This document shows, piece after piece, positions 9,992-20,799 of a DNA stretch of 64,000 nucleotides. The position numbers were made by a program, and so were the translations under genes. The stretch covers positions 42,712,268 through 42,776,267 of the forward strand of contig CM063108.1 of assembly GCA_031841125.1 (NCBI GenBank). Reading direction: 5' to 3'. Source of the stretch: Acanthococcus lagerstroemiae. Lineage: Eukaryota; Arthropoda; Insecta; Hemiptera; Eriococcidae. Numbering within the stretch: the first letter of the stretch is position 1; each line of letters starts with the position of its first letter. The notes beneath the pieces were generated by a model. It did no database searches, was not told the DNA's origin, and was given only the letters and a program-made list of their open reading frames with translations.

Positions 9992-12900
9992 ATGGTATTA
10001 AAAAGTGCTGTATTGTGCCTGTTGATCTTCTCCAGTGTGACCCATGCAGTACCTTATTCGATTAAAAGCTTGGGTGAGTGTCGCTTTTTTACAAATCTAC
10101 GAATCCATTGAATACACTTACAATTAAGTAAGTATAAGCAGTTCTACTCTCGGTAAATCAAAAATGTTGGTATTTCAGTCCCCAATAGTTATCTCACAAG
10201 TTATTAATGGTAAGTTTTTTTTTTTTTTTGATGGATATGACTGAATTCTACTTTTTCAAGGTTTCAGAAGAAACTTTGATCCATTTTTAATGGGTCAAAA
10301 TTGGATTAAATATGCTAAAATGTCCATTCGGCATGACGGTCCCTCTAACAATTTTTATTCCTTTTTTTTTCAATCTAAATTTTTCAGGCTATAGGTAGAT
10401 ATTAGAACAAACGGGCAGAATAATACTACTCTAGATGAGTGAATGAATGAGTTGGTAACGTGGAAATTGCGTCTTCACAGTTGAGAGTCAGCGTTACCAA
10501 TCTTGAAAATTGTCCCTCGGTTTTTTGTCTTTCGTCATGGCTCTTTTTCAACCAATCACAAAAACAGGAGTTTCAATATTTTTTCGTTGCAAACTGTATA
10601 TTCTTATCAGAGCAATACGGTCCGCACATCAAATCCCGGTGTTTTTGCGACGAGACTTGTGCAGTCGGGTATTATTGTTGAAAATTAAAAGCTAAAAGAA
10701 AAACGTGTCTTTCGGCATGGTCATCTTTACGTAACGATAGACGTAAACTTTCCATATAATTTTTAGGGTCGGCTAGACCCTATTGCAATCGCTTTTTATT
10801 ATTCATGTTCATGTTCTTCAAGTTGTTCAGTACTCAGACGTTATCAAGTGGTAATATGGATGGCGATTCTGTCGTAGTTCGTAGTTTCGTAGGATGTTTA
10901 TTATTGATGAATATAGAGAGCGTTAGTGAATGCGGGTAAGTTCCGAAAAATTTATTCGGACTTCCCAAACCGGTGGCGCGCTAGCATCGGGCCTTCCTCC
11001 CTTTCCGCACTTCAGGAAATAGTGCCATAGAATTCTTATCAACGTTAGGATACACTGTACGTAAATAATGCCTAGCATCTCATGTAATCCTAACGTTGAT
11101 AAGGTTCTGTTGAATCTTGGGAAGTCCGAATTACTGTGAAATGTATTGAAAAGGATTCAGATTCGAGCTATCTGAAATGCTTTTGGTATTTGTTGACTAC
11201 ACATACATGAGCGTCACTATCCAGTTCGACATGTGTATGTGTTAAGTGTGCACGTTCAGTTTTGTATAGATACGTACCTATTAGATACTCACTCTCTCGT
11301 ATGTTTTTTGTCGTCGGATTAGTTACTGCCTTACTGCTTACTCCTGTACAAGTTGTTATTTATTATTCTTCAAGTTGTTCAGTACTCAGACGTTATCAAG
11401 TGGTAATATGGATGGCGATTCTGTCGTAGTTTGTAGTTTTGTGGGATGTTTATTATTGATGAATATAGAGTGTGTTAATGTTTAGCAGAATTCAGACGAT
11501 AGGAATTGCAGCATTTGCCGACCCTAGTCGTGCAGCATTGCTGCTTGTTTGTTTTGGAATCTACTAATCGACGACAGAACACTTTTGTTCGCTATTGTCT
11601 TTCTTCACGGACTTTCATGTGTCCTTCGGCATGGCATTCATCATTTTGATTGCCATGCCAAAATACTAAATTCCCTCACTATCGGCCCAATCTTACCAAT
11701 ATGTTCTGCAGAACGGCTCTTAACAACTCCCATCAAAGAAAGTTCAAGTATCCCCCACCTTCCACCATGAAGAAATATGCCTTATGAAATATCAATATTT
11801 CTGAAGAATGACGCGTACATATTTGTAAAACTTCTCATTTTCTCTCACTACACTGTTTGTGGAGGAAAAGAGTAGGCGTCTTTCAGAAAACGACAGTGCT
11901 CATGAATTGGATATTAATTCATCAAATGATCACGAAGGATATATGTAAGTCTGCGCGTGACTTTGCCTTACAGTCAGGTAGCAGAGATGAACGATACGAC
12001 AGTCGTGGTACAATTGCTGTAGCCGGATGAGCATACTTAGTTACGATTCAGGTGTATAATTTGTTTAAAAGTGTTTAAGTTAATTTAATTGCGTTTATAT
12101 TTTCGTTATTCATGTACATTTTTCCAATTACAGTAGCAAACTACATCATCTAAGCGTGTTCATTGAAACCAGCTTATAAATCGTAACTAAGTATGCTCAT
12201 CCGGAACATTCGCTCTTTCACCTACAGCAATTGTACGATAACTGTCGTATCGTTCTCTGCTACCTGAACGTAAGGCAAAGTCATGCGCAGACTTACATAT
12301 ACGAGTATATGTCGAGTATGGCAGTATGTACCCAACCATTTCAGCTATTATAATGTAAATTTTATATAGTTATCCGTCAACTCGGAACTTACTCTTCTCA
12401 TGGTGCAATAATTTAAGGGAATAGTTAAACTGGCGAATCTTTCCCAAAACCATAATAACTCGACAAGGTTTCTCTTTCTACAAATTAATAAATTTTTTGC
12501 ACTCCAAGTAAAACTTGTGGTACTTATCCTGTGTCGTTTCAGATACACTGTACCTACATTCATAGCTAGGTGTACTATTACATAACATGGCAAACAGAAA
12601 ATTCCTCACAAGCATATTCTGTACTTCAACAAAATCCTGTATTTTTTCGCATGAAGTACTATGATTTTCAAATCCTATAAATGATCTGATCTTGTAGAGG
12701 ATTCATGGCCGGCAGATCTTACCAAGCCGTTTCCATACCGTACACTGGAACCAATAGACATTGATACGTCCTCGGCGAAACTTGTCAATGTATCCAAACC
12801 GCTTACACTAATAGTGTCAGCCTCTGAACTACATAATCTGACAAACACCGGATGTAGTGGTACGTTTACAAATTGTTTTTACGAGATCTACATTATGGTA

Positions 12901-15900
12901 TTACAATTCTAATCTTACAAACTTAAAATCATTGAAAATTATTAGCGAAAGTAAGTGAACATGAAGGGTACGCAGGGAAAGAAGTAAGTTAGTCACTCTT
13001 GTGGCGAAGCGAGAAAAATGAAAAACAATTTGTTTACATACCTGGTTCTTTACCTGTATGTGAATTTTGAAACCCGTTTATCTGGACTGTAGCATCCTTT
13101 CAGGCATCCTACCATAGCTCATCAGCTACTATACTCATTACTCTCGTTCCAATGGTATTAATAACTCAATTTTGCCAAAGACGTGACTTACCTTCTTCTT
13201 CCCCTGTACTCTTCACATTATCTTCTATGTATGTATACCTATGTACTTATAATCGCCTACATACAAAATATCATTTTTGCATACCTTCCTATGTTACAAG
13301 AAGTATCAGTATTATTAGATAAAACGATGTTTTGTCATTCTACCAGAGAAACATTTCATCTTTTTTTGTTATGTCATAAATTTTGTCATCTTCAGAGTTT
13401 TGTCATTTTGTTTTTTCATGACTTTGTTATGTCTTGACAAAATTGTCATTTTGTCTTCCTTTTTGTCATGTCACTTTCACCACATACTTCCAATGGAATG
13501 TCGCTTAGCATAATCTGTTTTAAATTATTGTGTTGTTTAGTATAGTTCATTGTTTAATCGTAAACGAAATGTTATAACATAATTTTTTTTGTTATTTTGT
13601 TTTGTCGTAGGATTCATTTTTGCGTTATGTCATTTTGACGAAATGGTCCTGACAAGAAATAATCTAAGATTTTGTCAAATGACAAAATTTTGAAAATTCA
13701 GTTGTCGTTCCGTCATGTCATCTTTTTTTTTTTTTTTTTTTTTTTCAAGTTGAACAACTTTGCTACGTATATACGAATGTGGGGGTGGATAGCGCGTGTT
13801 AGTCTCGGAATCCGGAGGTCCCGGGTTCGAGCCCACATAGCAACTCGCCAGATTTCGACCTGTGACGGGTTTTAGGTCAGAAGGGAAGAGGGCTAAGGCA
13901 GCCCTAACAGCCTCTCCGACGTCTCTGAGGAAATTCTCGAAAGGGCGGATTCCAGGGTGAGGGTTGAGAGCAAATTAGAAAAGAAGGTATACGAATATAT
14001 GGTACCTCAGTATCATTCTTTCTATGGTGATGATTTTGACATTGCTTTTTCAATTGTAGATAAACATTTTTTTTTTATGTCTTATAATTTTCAGTTGAGG
14101 TTACTATCAATACTTCTCTTCCTAAGACTTTGGTGACTGGTGGTCCGCTGGGTAATGATACGTACGTGTTTTATAAGCTAACATATTATTGGGCCGGTGC
14201 CTATACAGATGCTGCCAGCGGAACAACTGATGGAACGAGGTACATACGAGTATTTTCATCAGAAACTTACTCGTTGTATAACACACACTATATCTACCCG
14301 ATGCGCAAAATCCCTCAAGTTACCCGAGTAACTAAAGGGGAATAAGGGGAATCTGAGGGTAACAAATGGGTAACTATTCCGCCGTGGGTAACTAGTGGGT
14401 AACTGAAGGGTAACTAAAGGGGAACAAGGGTAATCTGAGAGTAATTCGAGGGTAACAAATGTGTAACTTTTCCGCGGGTAACTGGGTAACTAGAGGGTAA
14501 CTGATTGCGCATCGGGTTCTTGAGAATTCGAGATAACTGCCCAGCTTATTTATTGATTATTTTTATTTTTACATGCTCGTCACATTCTATACAGCACTCC
14601 ACTTGAAAGTAGAACTGTTTTCCGCAATCTGAAATATCCAACATTTGAAGAGGCTGTGTGCCATCGCGATGGTCTTGCGGTTCTTGTTGCCGACCTAGTA
14701 GTGGTATGTAACCCAATGGTAAAATTACTTAATTTACACTGGATAAAATGCAATAATTTTTAAACTTGGCCAGCCCTGAAAAAGAAAGACCCCTTTCTAG
14801 GAAAAAATCCTGGTAGTGCCCTTGGTATAGTTTATCTTACAACCCTATTCTCTCGGTACATCCTTGCGGTAAGATATCTGTAGTTGTGTACTTCTCTACA
14901 CCAGAAAATTGTGACATACGTATATAGTAACGATTATAACGTGCTACCTACTACACGGAGTTCAATTTGCGGCCCGTTTACAAATTTTGAACGAACGTAT
15001 TACTCATCGCGACAGAAAATACATTACTCAATTTGCGACCCACGAAAGAACGTAAATTACTCAATTTGTGGCCCTTAGGTACGAGCCTTCAGCACTTTTG
15101 CTGCGCTACATTTTCGTTAGGCCTAATTGTTGGATTTTACGGAACCAGGCCTATTCCAGATAAAATCGGCATCCGAGAAGTGACGCAGACGGCCACACTT
15201 CTAAGTGGTTGGCGAGCTCAAAATCCACAAAAATAGTCCGCCGCGTGAACGACGAAGGCAAAAAATTTTCAATTTCTGGGGGGGGGCGTAACAATTCGAC
15301 GGTGTCTCATTCCAAAGAAGTACATGAGGGGTACATACGTACGTTTCCTCCTTCCATGGAGAATAAAAAACTGCGAAAACAATTTCGGACACGCATAGAA
15401 AGTTCCATCCATGAGCACAGCACTGCACTTCAAAACAAACTGTAATTTAGTCTCGGTGAAGAACATGAGGATATTACTGACGTCATCGTTTACCATGAGG
15501 AATTCTTCTCCAATTTCGGTAGGAAATATCACGCCCTTTAAGGACTCGAGCAAGTTAGTCAAAGTGTTGGGCAGTGGGCCCCAAATTGAGTAATTTTTAT
15601 TTTTCCGTGGGCCGCAAATTGAGTAATCTTCATTTTTCCGGGGGCCGTAAATTGAGTAATCTACGTTATTTCGTGGGCCGCAAACAGGTACCTTTCTACT
15701 GCTTTCGGCCGCAAACTGGCATCTATGCTACTGCAGCGGCTGATCTAAAAACTAAAATGAACAATTGCTACGATAGCGCTCTTGCGCGCGTGACCATGTA
15801 GCAAAAGGTACAGTGCTATACTATCTGATTAGTCTCAAAAAAAAAAAAAAATGGTTGCAAATTATTGGCTGGGATATCTAATACATAGATATTATCGAAT

Positions 15901-18900
15901 TTTTCAGGAAGGATACGCGCCAAACCCAGCATTCATACCGTTCAGCAACAAACTAGCTTCGATCCGTAAGCCCGGTAGTCGTGTTCTGATTACTAGTATT
16001 CCAGTGTTCTCTTGGTTCAATGAGATTCCTCTTGTTCAGTATTACTACGCGTTCCCGGGAGCTTATATCGATAAGAAGAACTCGGCTCAATACGACTGTG
16101 CAACCATTATTGTGTCTCCCAAAGGTTACGCGTTTGCCATATCCATCCCTCAGGTAAAAGTGGTACAAAATGACCCTTGTCCTAATCTTCTATATTTGCG
16201 AACACATACAATACAATACAATAGCCTTTATTAGCGGTTATATGTAGGTAGTAGGTACATTTACAGCTTATGTAACTATTTGTCTTAAGATGTAGTTTAA
16301 GGCTACTTTTACTCCGCTAGGCCCAGAATTGGGCAAAGGTCTCCTGCAGCCTTCCCCATTCTTTTCGGTCTTGAGAGATTCTATGGAAAAGTTTGTGTCC
16401 CAGAAAATTATCAAGATCATCAGTCCATCTAGCCTTTTGCCTTCCCTTTTTTCTAGTCCTGTGTGCTAGAAACCAGAAGGTTATTTTGTGGGTCCATCTA
16501 TTATCTGTCCTCCTACTCACGTGTCCCGCCCATTTCCATTTGTTTCTCCTGATCCAGTGTACACAGTTTAGGTTGTGTTTCAGTCTAGATTTTATTATTT
16601 TAGTTCGAATTTTGTCTGATTTCTTGATGTTTAGCATGGATCTTTCGATGGAATTTTGTGTTGTTTCTATTTTTTTCATTATTTTTTTTGTCATAGTCCA
16701 AGTTTGAGATCCGTAGGTTAGTGTGGGTAGAACGCATGAGTTGAAGATTTGACTTTTGTGATAGTTTTGGAATGGTCCTTTGAAGATGTCTTTTAACGTC
16801 CAGTATTTTTTCCAAGTTAGTGTAATACGCCTGTTAACCTCTTTTTCAAAATTGTCGTTGTAGGATATCAACTGACCGAGATAGATTACTTCTGATATTT
16901 TTTCTATTGTTTGATTCTCAATTTTTATTTCTTTTTTTGTATCCCTTGTTAAAATTTTTGTTTTATTCATGTTCATTTGTAATCCCGCTTTTTTCCCCAA
17001 TTCGTTCAGTTCGTTAAGCATTTGTTCTAATTCCTTGATGTCGTCTGTGATTAGTACTACATCGTCTGCAAAACGTAGATTATTCAAGCGCTCTCCCCCA
17101 ACCAGGATTCCCTTGCTGTCCCAGTTTGTATGTCTAAAGATTTGTTCCAAAGCGCAATTGAATAGTATTGGAGATAGAGGGTCTCCTTGCTTTACTCCTC
17201 TTTCTATGTTAAAGTATTTTCCAACTTTGTCTGTAATTATTCTTGCCCTTAGATTTTTGTACATCTCTTTTATTAGTTTTACTAGCAATGTAGGAACCCC
17301 TTGGTCAGCAAGTGCCTCTAACAAAAAACTATGCTTCAGAGAATCAAAGGCCTTCGTATAGTCTATAAAGGCTAGATGGACGTCGATCTGATATTCATTG
17401 CAGTTTTGTATTAGTAGATTAATGGTATGTAGATGGTCGATAGTTGAAAAGTTTTTTTTGAAACCTGCCTGTTCGCTTTTTTGATGTTGATTTATTATGT
17501 TTACTATTCTATTTTCTATAGCTTTAGAGAATGTTTTTGACAACGCCGTACTTAAAGAGATTGGTCTGTAATTGTTGATTACGTGTTTGTCTCCTTTTTT
17601 ATACAGTAAAATAATGTCTGCGAGTTTGAAATCGTCCGGGATTATTTGATTTTTTAGAATGTCGTTAAAGTAGTCTGTTACCTTTTTGGCCAGCAGTTTT
17701 CCTCCGAATTTGAGTTGTTCGTTTGTAATTTGGTCGTGACCTGTTGCTTTGTTGTTTTTTAAGTTTTTTAGTATTTCTTCTATTTCGCTAGCCATAAATT
17801 CCGGTACAGTTTCATTTTGTGTCCCAACGAAACTTTCGTTGTCGGTTCTGTCTGAATATAGTTCTTCGTAGAAGTTTGTAGCTATTTGATTTATCGTGTT
17901 TCTGTTGTACTGATTCATACCATTTTTGTCTTTGATATACGTTGTCCATGTTTTGCCTAACGTTAATCCCTTTTTTATTGTTTTTGTACTTTTTGTTGTT
18001 TCCAGTATGTCATTTATCAATTTTGTTTTTCGTTGATAATTATTTTCCCTTAGTTTTTTCTTTACCAGTTTACATATTATATTTAGTTCTATTTTATCGC
18101 GCCTTGTTTTGTTTTTTATACGTTTAATTTTCTCTCTTTCTTTAATTAAGTTTTTAATCTGTGATGGTAGTTCGTTGGGATTCAAGTTTGTTGGTTTTTC
18201 GGCTACTATTTTAGTTGCATTCTTGATAATTTCTGTTATATTTTTCGTTGGATCGTTCCTTATCTGTTTGTTTATTTCTCTTTCGTATGCGTCTGCATTG
18301 TTTTTAGTTATTTTATAGTTGTAGTTCTTATTGGTGTGTTTAAGATTTTTTGTTTTTCGCATTTTCATCTCACAGAGTACTAACCTGTGATCCGAGTGGT
18401 ACCATATCGAGTACCTATTACATTCATGGACGGTATCTTAAAATTTTTCCGTGTAAAAAAAATATGATCATAAGATTCATTACTAGCCCCCCTCCTCCCT
18501 CACTCGTCCCTCAAGAAAAATTAAATGTTTACAACCAACTATAATCGAAAGAAAAATGATCAGTATAACCGAACTCTACTGCAATATAATTGCAAAAAGC
18601 GTTAGATTAGGGCATAAATTATTTTATTTGGCGTGAGTTCAGTGGAGCAACACTATGTTTGCCGCCACTGACATGTGTAGTAGGTATATGTTCACATAGT
18701 AGGTATGTATGTTCACGCTAACTAGCTGTTAATAATACCTAGTCTTTCTCATGGGTGCCGACGTAAGCGCCTATTAGTCTGTATTATTATGTAAGCTTGA
18801 CTGAAAGGTTCATGTATTCTATAGGATTCGTATGTTTGATAGCACATATTTCTCACAGGAGACCTCACTACCTATAGAGGGTTCCATGCAATAAGTGCTT

Positions 18901-19233
18901 ATATTCAGTATCTTGCAGTAATAGATTATACTAATTACAAACGTCCGTTGTAGGTTAACATAGTCTGTCACTGCACAACAATCAACATAACCACTTCTAT
19001 CTCGCTAAACCTTCCATGGGTTTTTGATGAAAAGCAGCCTGCTATATCTAGACCTTTAGATACATAGTTCTATTGTAGTATGAATTAACTGAATCTGTAT
19101 TTTATAGTTTGCGTACTTCCAAAACCTGACGAATTATGCGGGTACACCACTAACTAATGCATTAACGAGCTATCCGGCAGGAAGAAGACCAATAGTTCAA
19201 ATCTGTGGCACTGCGGAAATCATTAGGTTATAA
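9992..19233 (+). CDS. CAL2: intact secreted carbonic-anhydrase-like protein, zinc ligands absent
   Basis: Six exons: 9992-10073, 12698-12859, 14095-14239, 14595-14703, 15908-16153, 19108-19233; 870 bases, 289 residues plus stop. All junctions are GT/AG and phases are 1,1,2,0,0. The ATG at 9992 begins a classic signal peptide (MVLKSAVLCLLIFSSVTHA, probable cleavage after A19). Then follow EDSWPADL, PIDIDTSSA, TNTGC, LVTGGPLGNDTY, YYWAG, NLKYPTFEEAV..RDGLAVLV, QYYYAFPGAYID, DCATIIV, and GRRPIVQICG at the C-terminus: the block order of alpha-carbonic anhydrases. The positions equivalent to the three zinc histidines are T111, Y113 and R136; the buried glutamate (E117 of human CA II) is kept as E134. 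NLT and NTS sequons suggest glycosylation in the secretory path. Enzyme activity is not expected; a binding or structural role is inference. The introns carry Harbinger-like, SINE, MULE and RTE insertions, yet the coding frame is intact. Confidence 0.9.
10766..11527. repeat. Inverted-end element with internal 105-bp direct repeats
   Basis: AGGGTCGGC near 10766 mirrors GCCGACCCT near 11519. Two near-identical direct repeats lie inside (10814-10920 and 11367-11471, TTCTTCAAGTTGTTCAGTAC...). A Harbinger-like MITE sits between them. Whole block lies in CAL2 intron 1. Confidence 0.5.
10955..11130. mobile_element. Harbinger-like MITE with TTA target duplication
   Basis: 176 bp. Terminal repeats TTCGGACTTCCCAA / TTGGGAAGTCCGAA and an inner inverted pair CTTATCAACGTTAGGAT / ATCCTAACGTTGATAAG. 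Flanked on both sides by TTA, the 3-bp target duplication typical of PIF/Harbinger elements. Confidence 0.75.
11941..12300. mobile_element. Long-inverted-repeat MITE (about 360 bp)
   Basis: The left arm ATATGTAAGTCTGCGCG.. and right arm ..GCGCAGACTTACATAT pair over roughly 110-120 bases, then a further outward pair (CGGATGAGCATACTTAG / CTAAGTATGCTCATCCG) continues inward. Flanked by TA-rich sequence compatible with a TA target. In CAL2 intron 1. Confidence 0.7.
13330..13745 (+). repeat. TTTTGTCAT-rich degenerate repeat and poly-T tract
   Basis: The words ATTTTGTCAT and TTTTGTC recur about a dozen times between 13330 and 13690, with an inverted TTTTGTCAAATGACAAAATTTT near 13670. A pure T run of about 23 bases follows at 13723-13745. 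No coding content; in CAL2 intron 2. Confidence 0.6.
13781..13987 (+). mobile_element. tRNA-derived SINE with target duplication
   Basis: A tRNA-like head: TGGATAGCGCG (box A-like) and GGTTCGAGCCC (box B), about 45 bases apart, followed by a unique body and an A-rich end. Flanked by TATACGAAT on both sides (13770-13778 and 13988-13996), a target-site duplication. Inserted in CAL2 intron 2, sense strand. Confidence 0.75.
14297..14518. repeat. Inverted-end element with GGTAAC minisatellite core (CAL2 intron 3)
   Basis: CCCGATGCGCAA at the left and TTGCGCATCGGG at the right enclose a degenerate minisatellite of GGTAACTAAAGGGGAATAAGG / GGGTAACAAATGGGTAACT type. The ends match the stem of the 41-bp hairpin in the same intron of CAL1. 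Confidence 0.75.
14964..15722 (-). mobile_element. MULE (Mutator-like) relic with tandem-repeat inverted ends
   Basis: A - strand frame, 15562-15269, encodes MDGTFYACPKLFSQFFILHG..YVPLMYFF, the DGTF...P.LF.Q.F..HG...PL.Y segment of the MULE transposase core, and then breaks. Both ends carry tandem copies of a 19-20 base word (CAATTTGCGGCCC on the left, GGGCCGCAAATTGAGTAAT on the right, three to four each) in inverted orientation. Internally deleted, non-autonomous. In CAL2 intron 4. Confidence 0.72.
16200..18368 (-). mobile_element. 5'-truncated RTE-like LINE with long intact RT frame
   Basis: A single - strand frame of 683 residues (18368-16317) has the reverse transcriptase in order: LKNNKATGHDQIT (about 203-215), YKKGD....NYRPISL (255-272), FIDYTKAFDS with the first catalytic Asp (334-343), RGVKQGDPLSP (390-400), LRFADDVVLI with FADD (432-441), TYGSQTW, and the C-terminal WAGHVSRR and GRQKARWTDD blocks typical of RTE/craniofacial-development-protein-2-like LINEs. 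No endonuclease domain upstream, so 5'-truncated. The 3' end runs into a short ATTGT-type repeat near 16200-16225. It lies in CAL2 intron 5, antisense to the gene. The uninterrupted frame implies a recent insertion. Confidence 0.87.
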
Positions 19234-19790
19234 GCTGAGTAACTCAACATGAATTCAGCCTCGGTTTTATGCAGATTCACTCAAATTTCATATTCGCATA
19301 CTTGTATCTACTTTTTAATTTAGATACCTGATGAATAGTGACACACTGAATCAACCCTGTTCGATAAGAATGGGGAAAGTGCTCCATTTTTTCATACAAC
19401 AAAATGCAATTTTGAAATTTTCAAGCCGAAAACAAAAAACCTACTGTAACTCTTTTTTTTTGTGCGAAATATTTTATCTTGACAACAACTTAATAGTATA
19501 TTATTATATAAGCTGCTAAAGTGAGCGATTAAGTGTTCGAGTGCGAGTTTATCAAACGAGCCGTTAGGCGAATGAAGTAAACGCACGAAAGAATCGCTCA
19601 CTTTGGCATCGTTGTATATATAATACAACGTTTTATTCTACAGACGAGAGAAAAACAATAAAATTTAATCTGGAACATCAAAAACGTAATGAGTTATCAC
19701 ATTATCAGTTATCGGTGAGCCTTCAATGTAGAAACACGCAGGCGTGGAAACGTAGAATAGCTGTTTTGTGGAAATCATTAATTCCGACAT
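19234..19790. other. CAL2 3' flank, no gene
   Basis: AT-rich; no clear polyadenylation signal close to the stop. At 19500-19625 a GC-richer palindromic patch (GAGCGATTAAGTG..CGCTCACTTTGGC) resembles the repeat block that follows. Confidence 0.4.
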
Positions 19791-19796
19791 TTATAG

Positions 19797-20790
19797 TATA
19801 TTATACTGCAAGGATTGAAAGCGAGCTTTATCACGCCGAGTGCGACTGTTAGCGGAGCCAGCCGAAGGCGAGTGAAGCTAGTCGTATAGAGACGTGATAA
19901 CTCGCTTCAATCCTTGCATTGTAAGATATTTTGTATTACACATGCATCGAAACAACGGTTTAACAGTCTCATTTTGCAGATTGAAAGTTCACATTATCAC
20001 GATAGATCGTAGCTGCGTTTGTAAACGCTATGTCACGTGCGCAGAAGACTCTTTTCAGTCCTAGGACTTGTAAAAGGACTGAAAAGAGATGACGTCACGT
20101 ATTTTTCTTTCACAGATGTGTACAATCAGCTGTTCGATGCATTTGTAATACAAAATATCTTACAATGCAAGGATTGAAGCGAGTTATCACACCTCCACAC
20201 GACAAGCTTCACTCGCCTTCGGCTCGCTCCGCTAACAGTCGCACTCGGCGTGATAAAGCTCGCTTTCAATCCTTGCAGTGTAATATACTATTGTATTACA
20301 CATGCATCGAAACAACGGTTTAACAGTTTCATTTTGCAGATTGAAAGTTCACGTTATCACGATAGATCGCAGCTGTGTTTGTAAATGCTACGGCACATGC
20401 GCAGAAGACTCTTTTCAGTCCTAGGACTTGTAAAAGGACTGAAAAAAGATGACGTCACATATTTTTCTTTCACAGATGTGTACAATCTAGGTACAATTAG
20501 CTGTTCGATGCATTTGTAATACAAAATATCTTACAATGCAAGGATTGAAGCGAGTTATCACGCCTCCACACGACTAGCTTCACTCGCCTTCGGCTCGCTC
20601 CGCTAACAGTCGCACTCGGCGTGATAAAGATCGCTTTCAATCCTTGTAGTGTAATATACTATTCTGCGCAATTGCCATAGCATTTACAAACGCAGCTGCG
20701 ATCTATTGTGATAACGTGAACTTTCAATCTGCAAAATGAGACTGTTAAACCGTTGTTTCGATGCATGTGTAATACAAAAATTTTATTTAA
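19797..20790. repeat. Complex direct and inverted repeat block
   Basis: A unit containing GCAAGGATTGAA.GCGAG, TTATCACGCCGAGTGCGACTG and ACACATGCATCGAAACAACG recurs about every 362 bases (19936, 20298) and again in reverse orientation (20660-20772). Shorter blocks GCACTCGGCGTGATAAAG and CTTCACTCGCCTTCGGCTCG recur at 20200 and 20570 and inverted at 19835-19885. Boundaries read TATAGTATATTATACTGCAAGG. It looks like nested copies of one long-inverted-repeat element; no transposase seen. Confidence 0.7.
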
Positions 20791-20799
20791 TCCCGCTTG

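Noticed and set aside
13778..13860. A tRNA gene
   Set aside because: Box A and B are present, but the sequence has no full cloverleaf, continues into a SINE body and is flanked by a target duplication.
15851..16234. Single-exon gene of 127 codons
   Set aside because: It is CAL2 exon 5 plus intron read-through on both sides; the acceptor at 15907 and donor at 16154 are clear.
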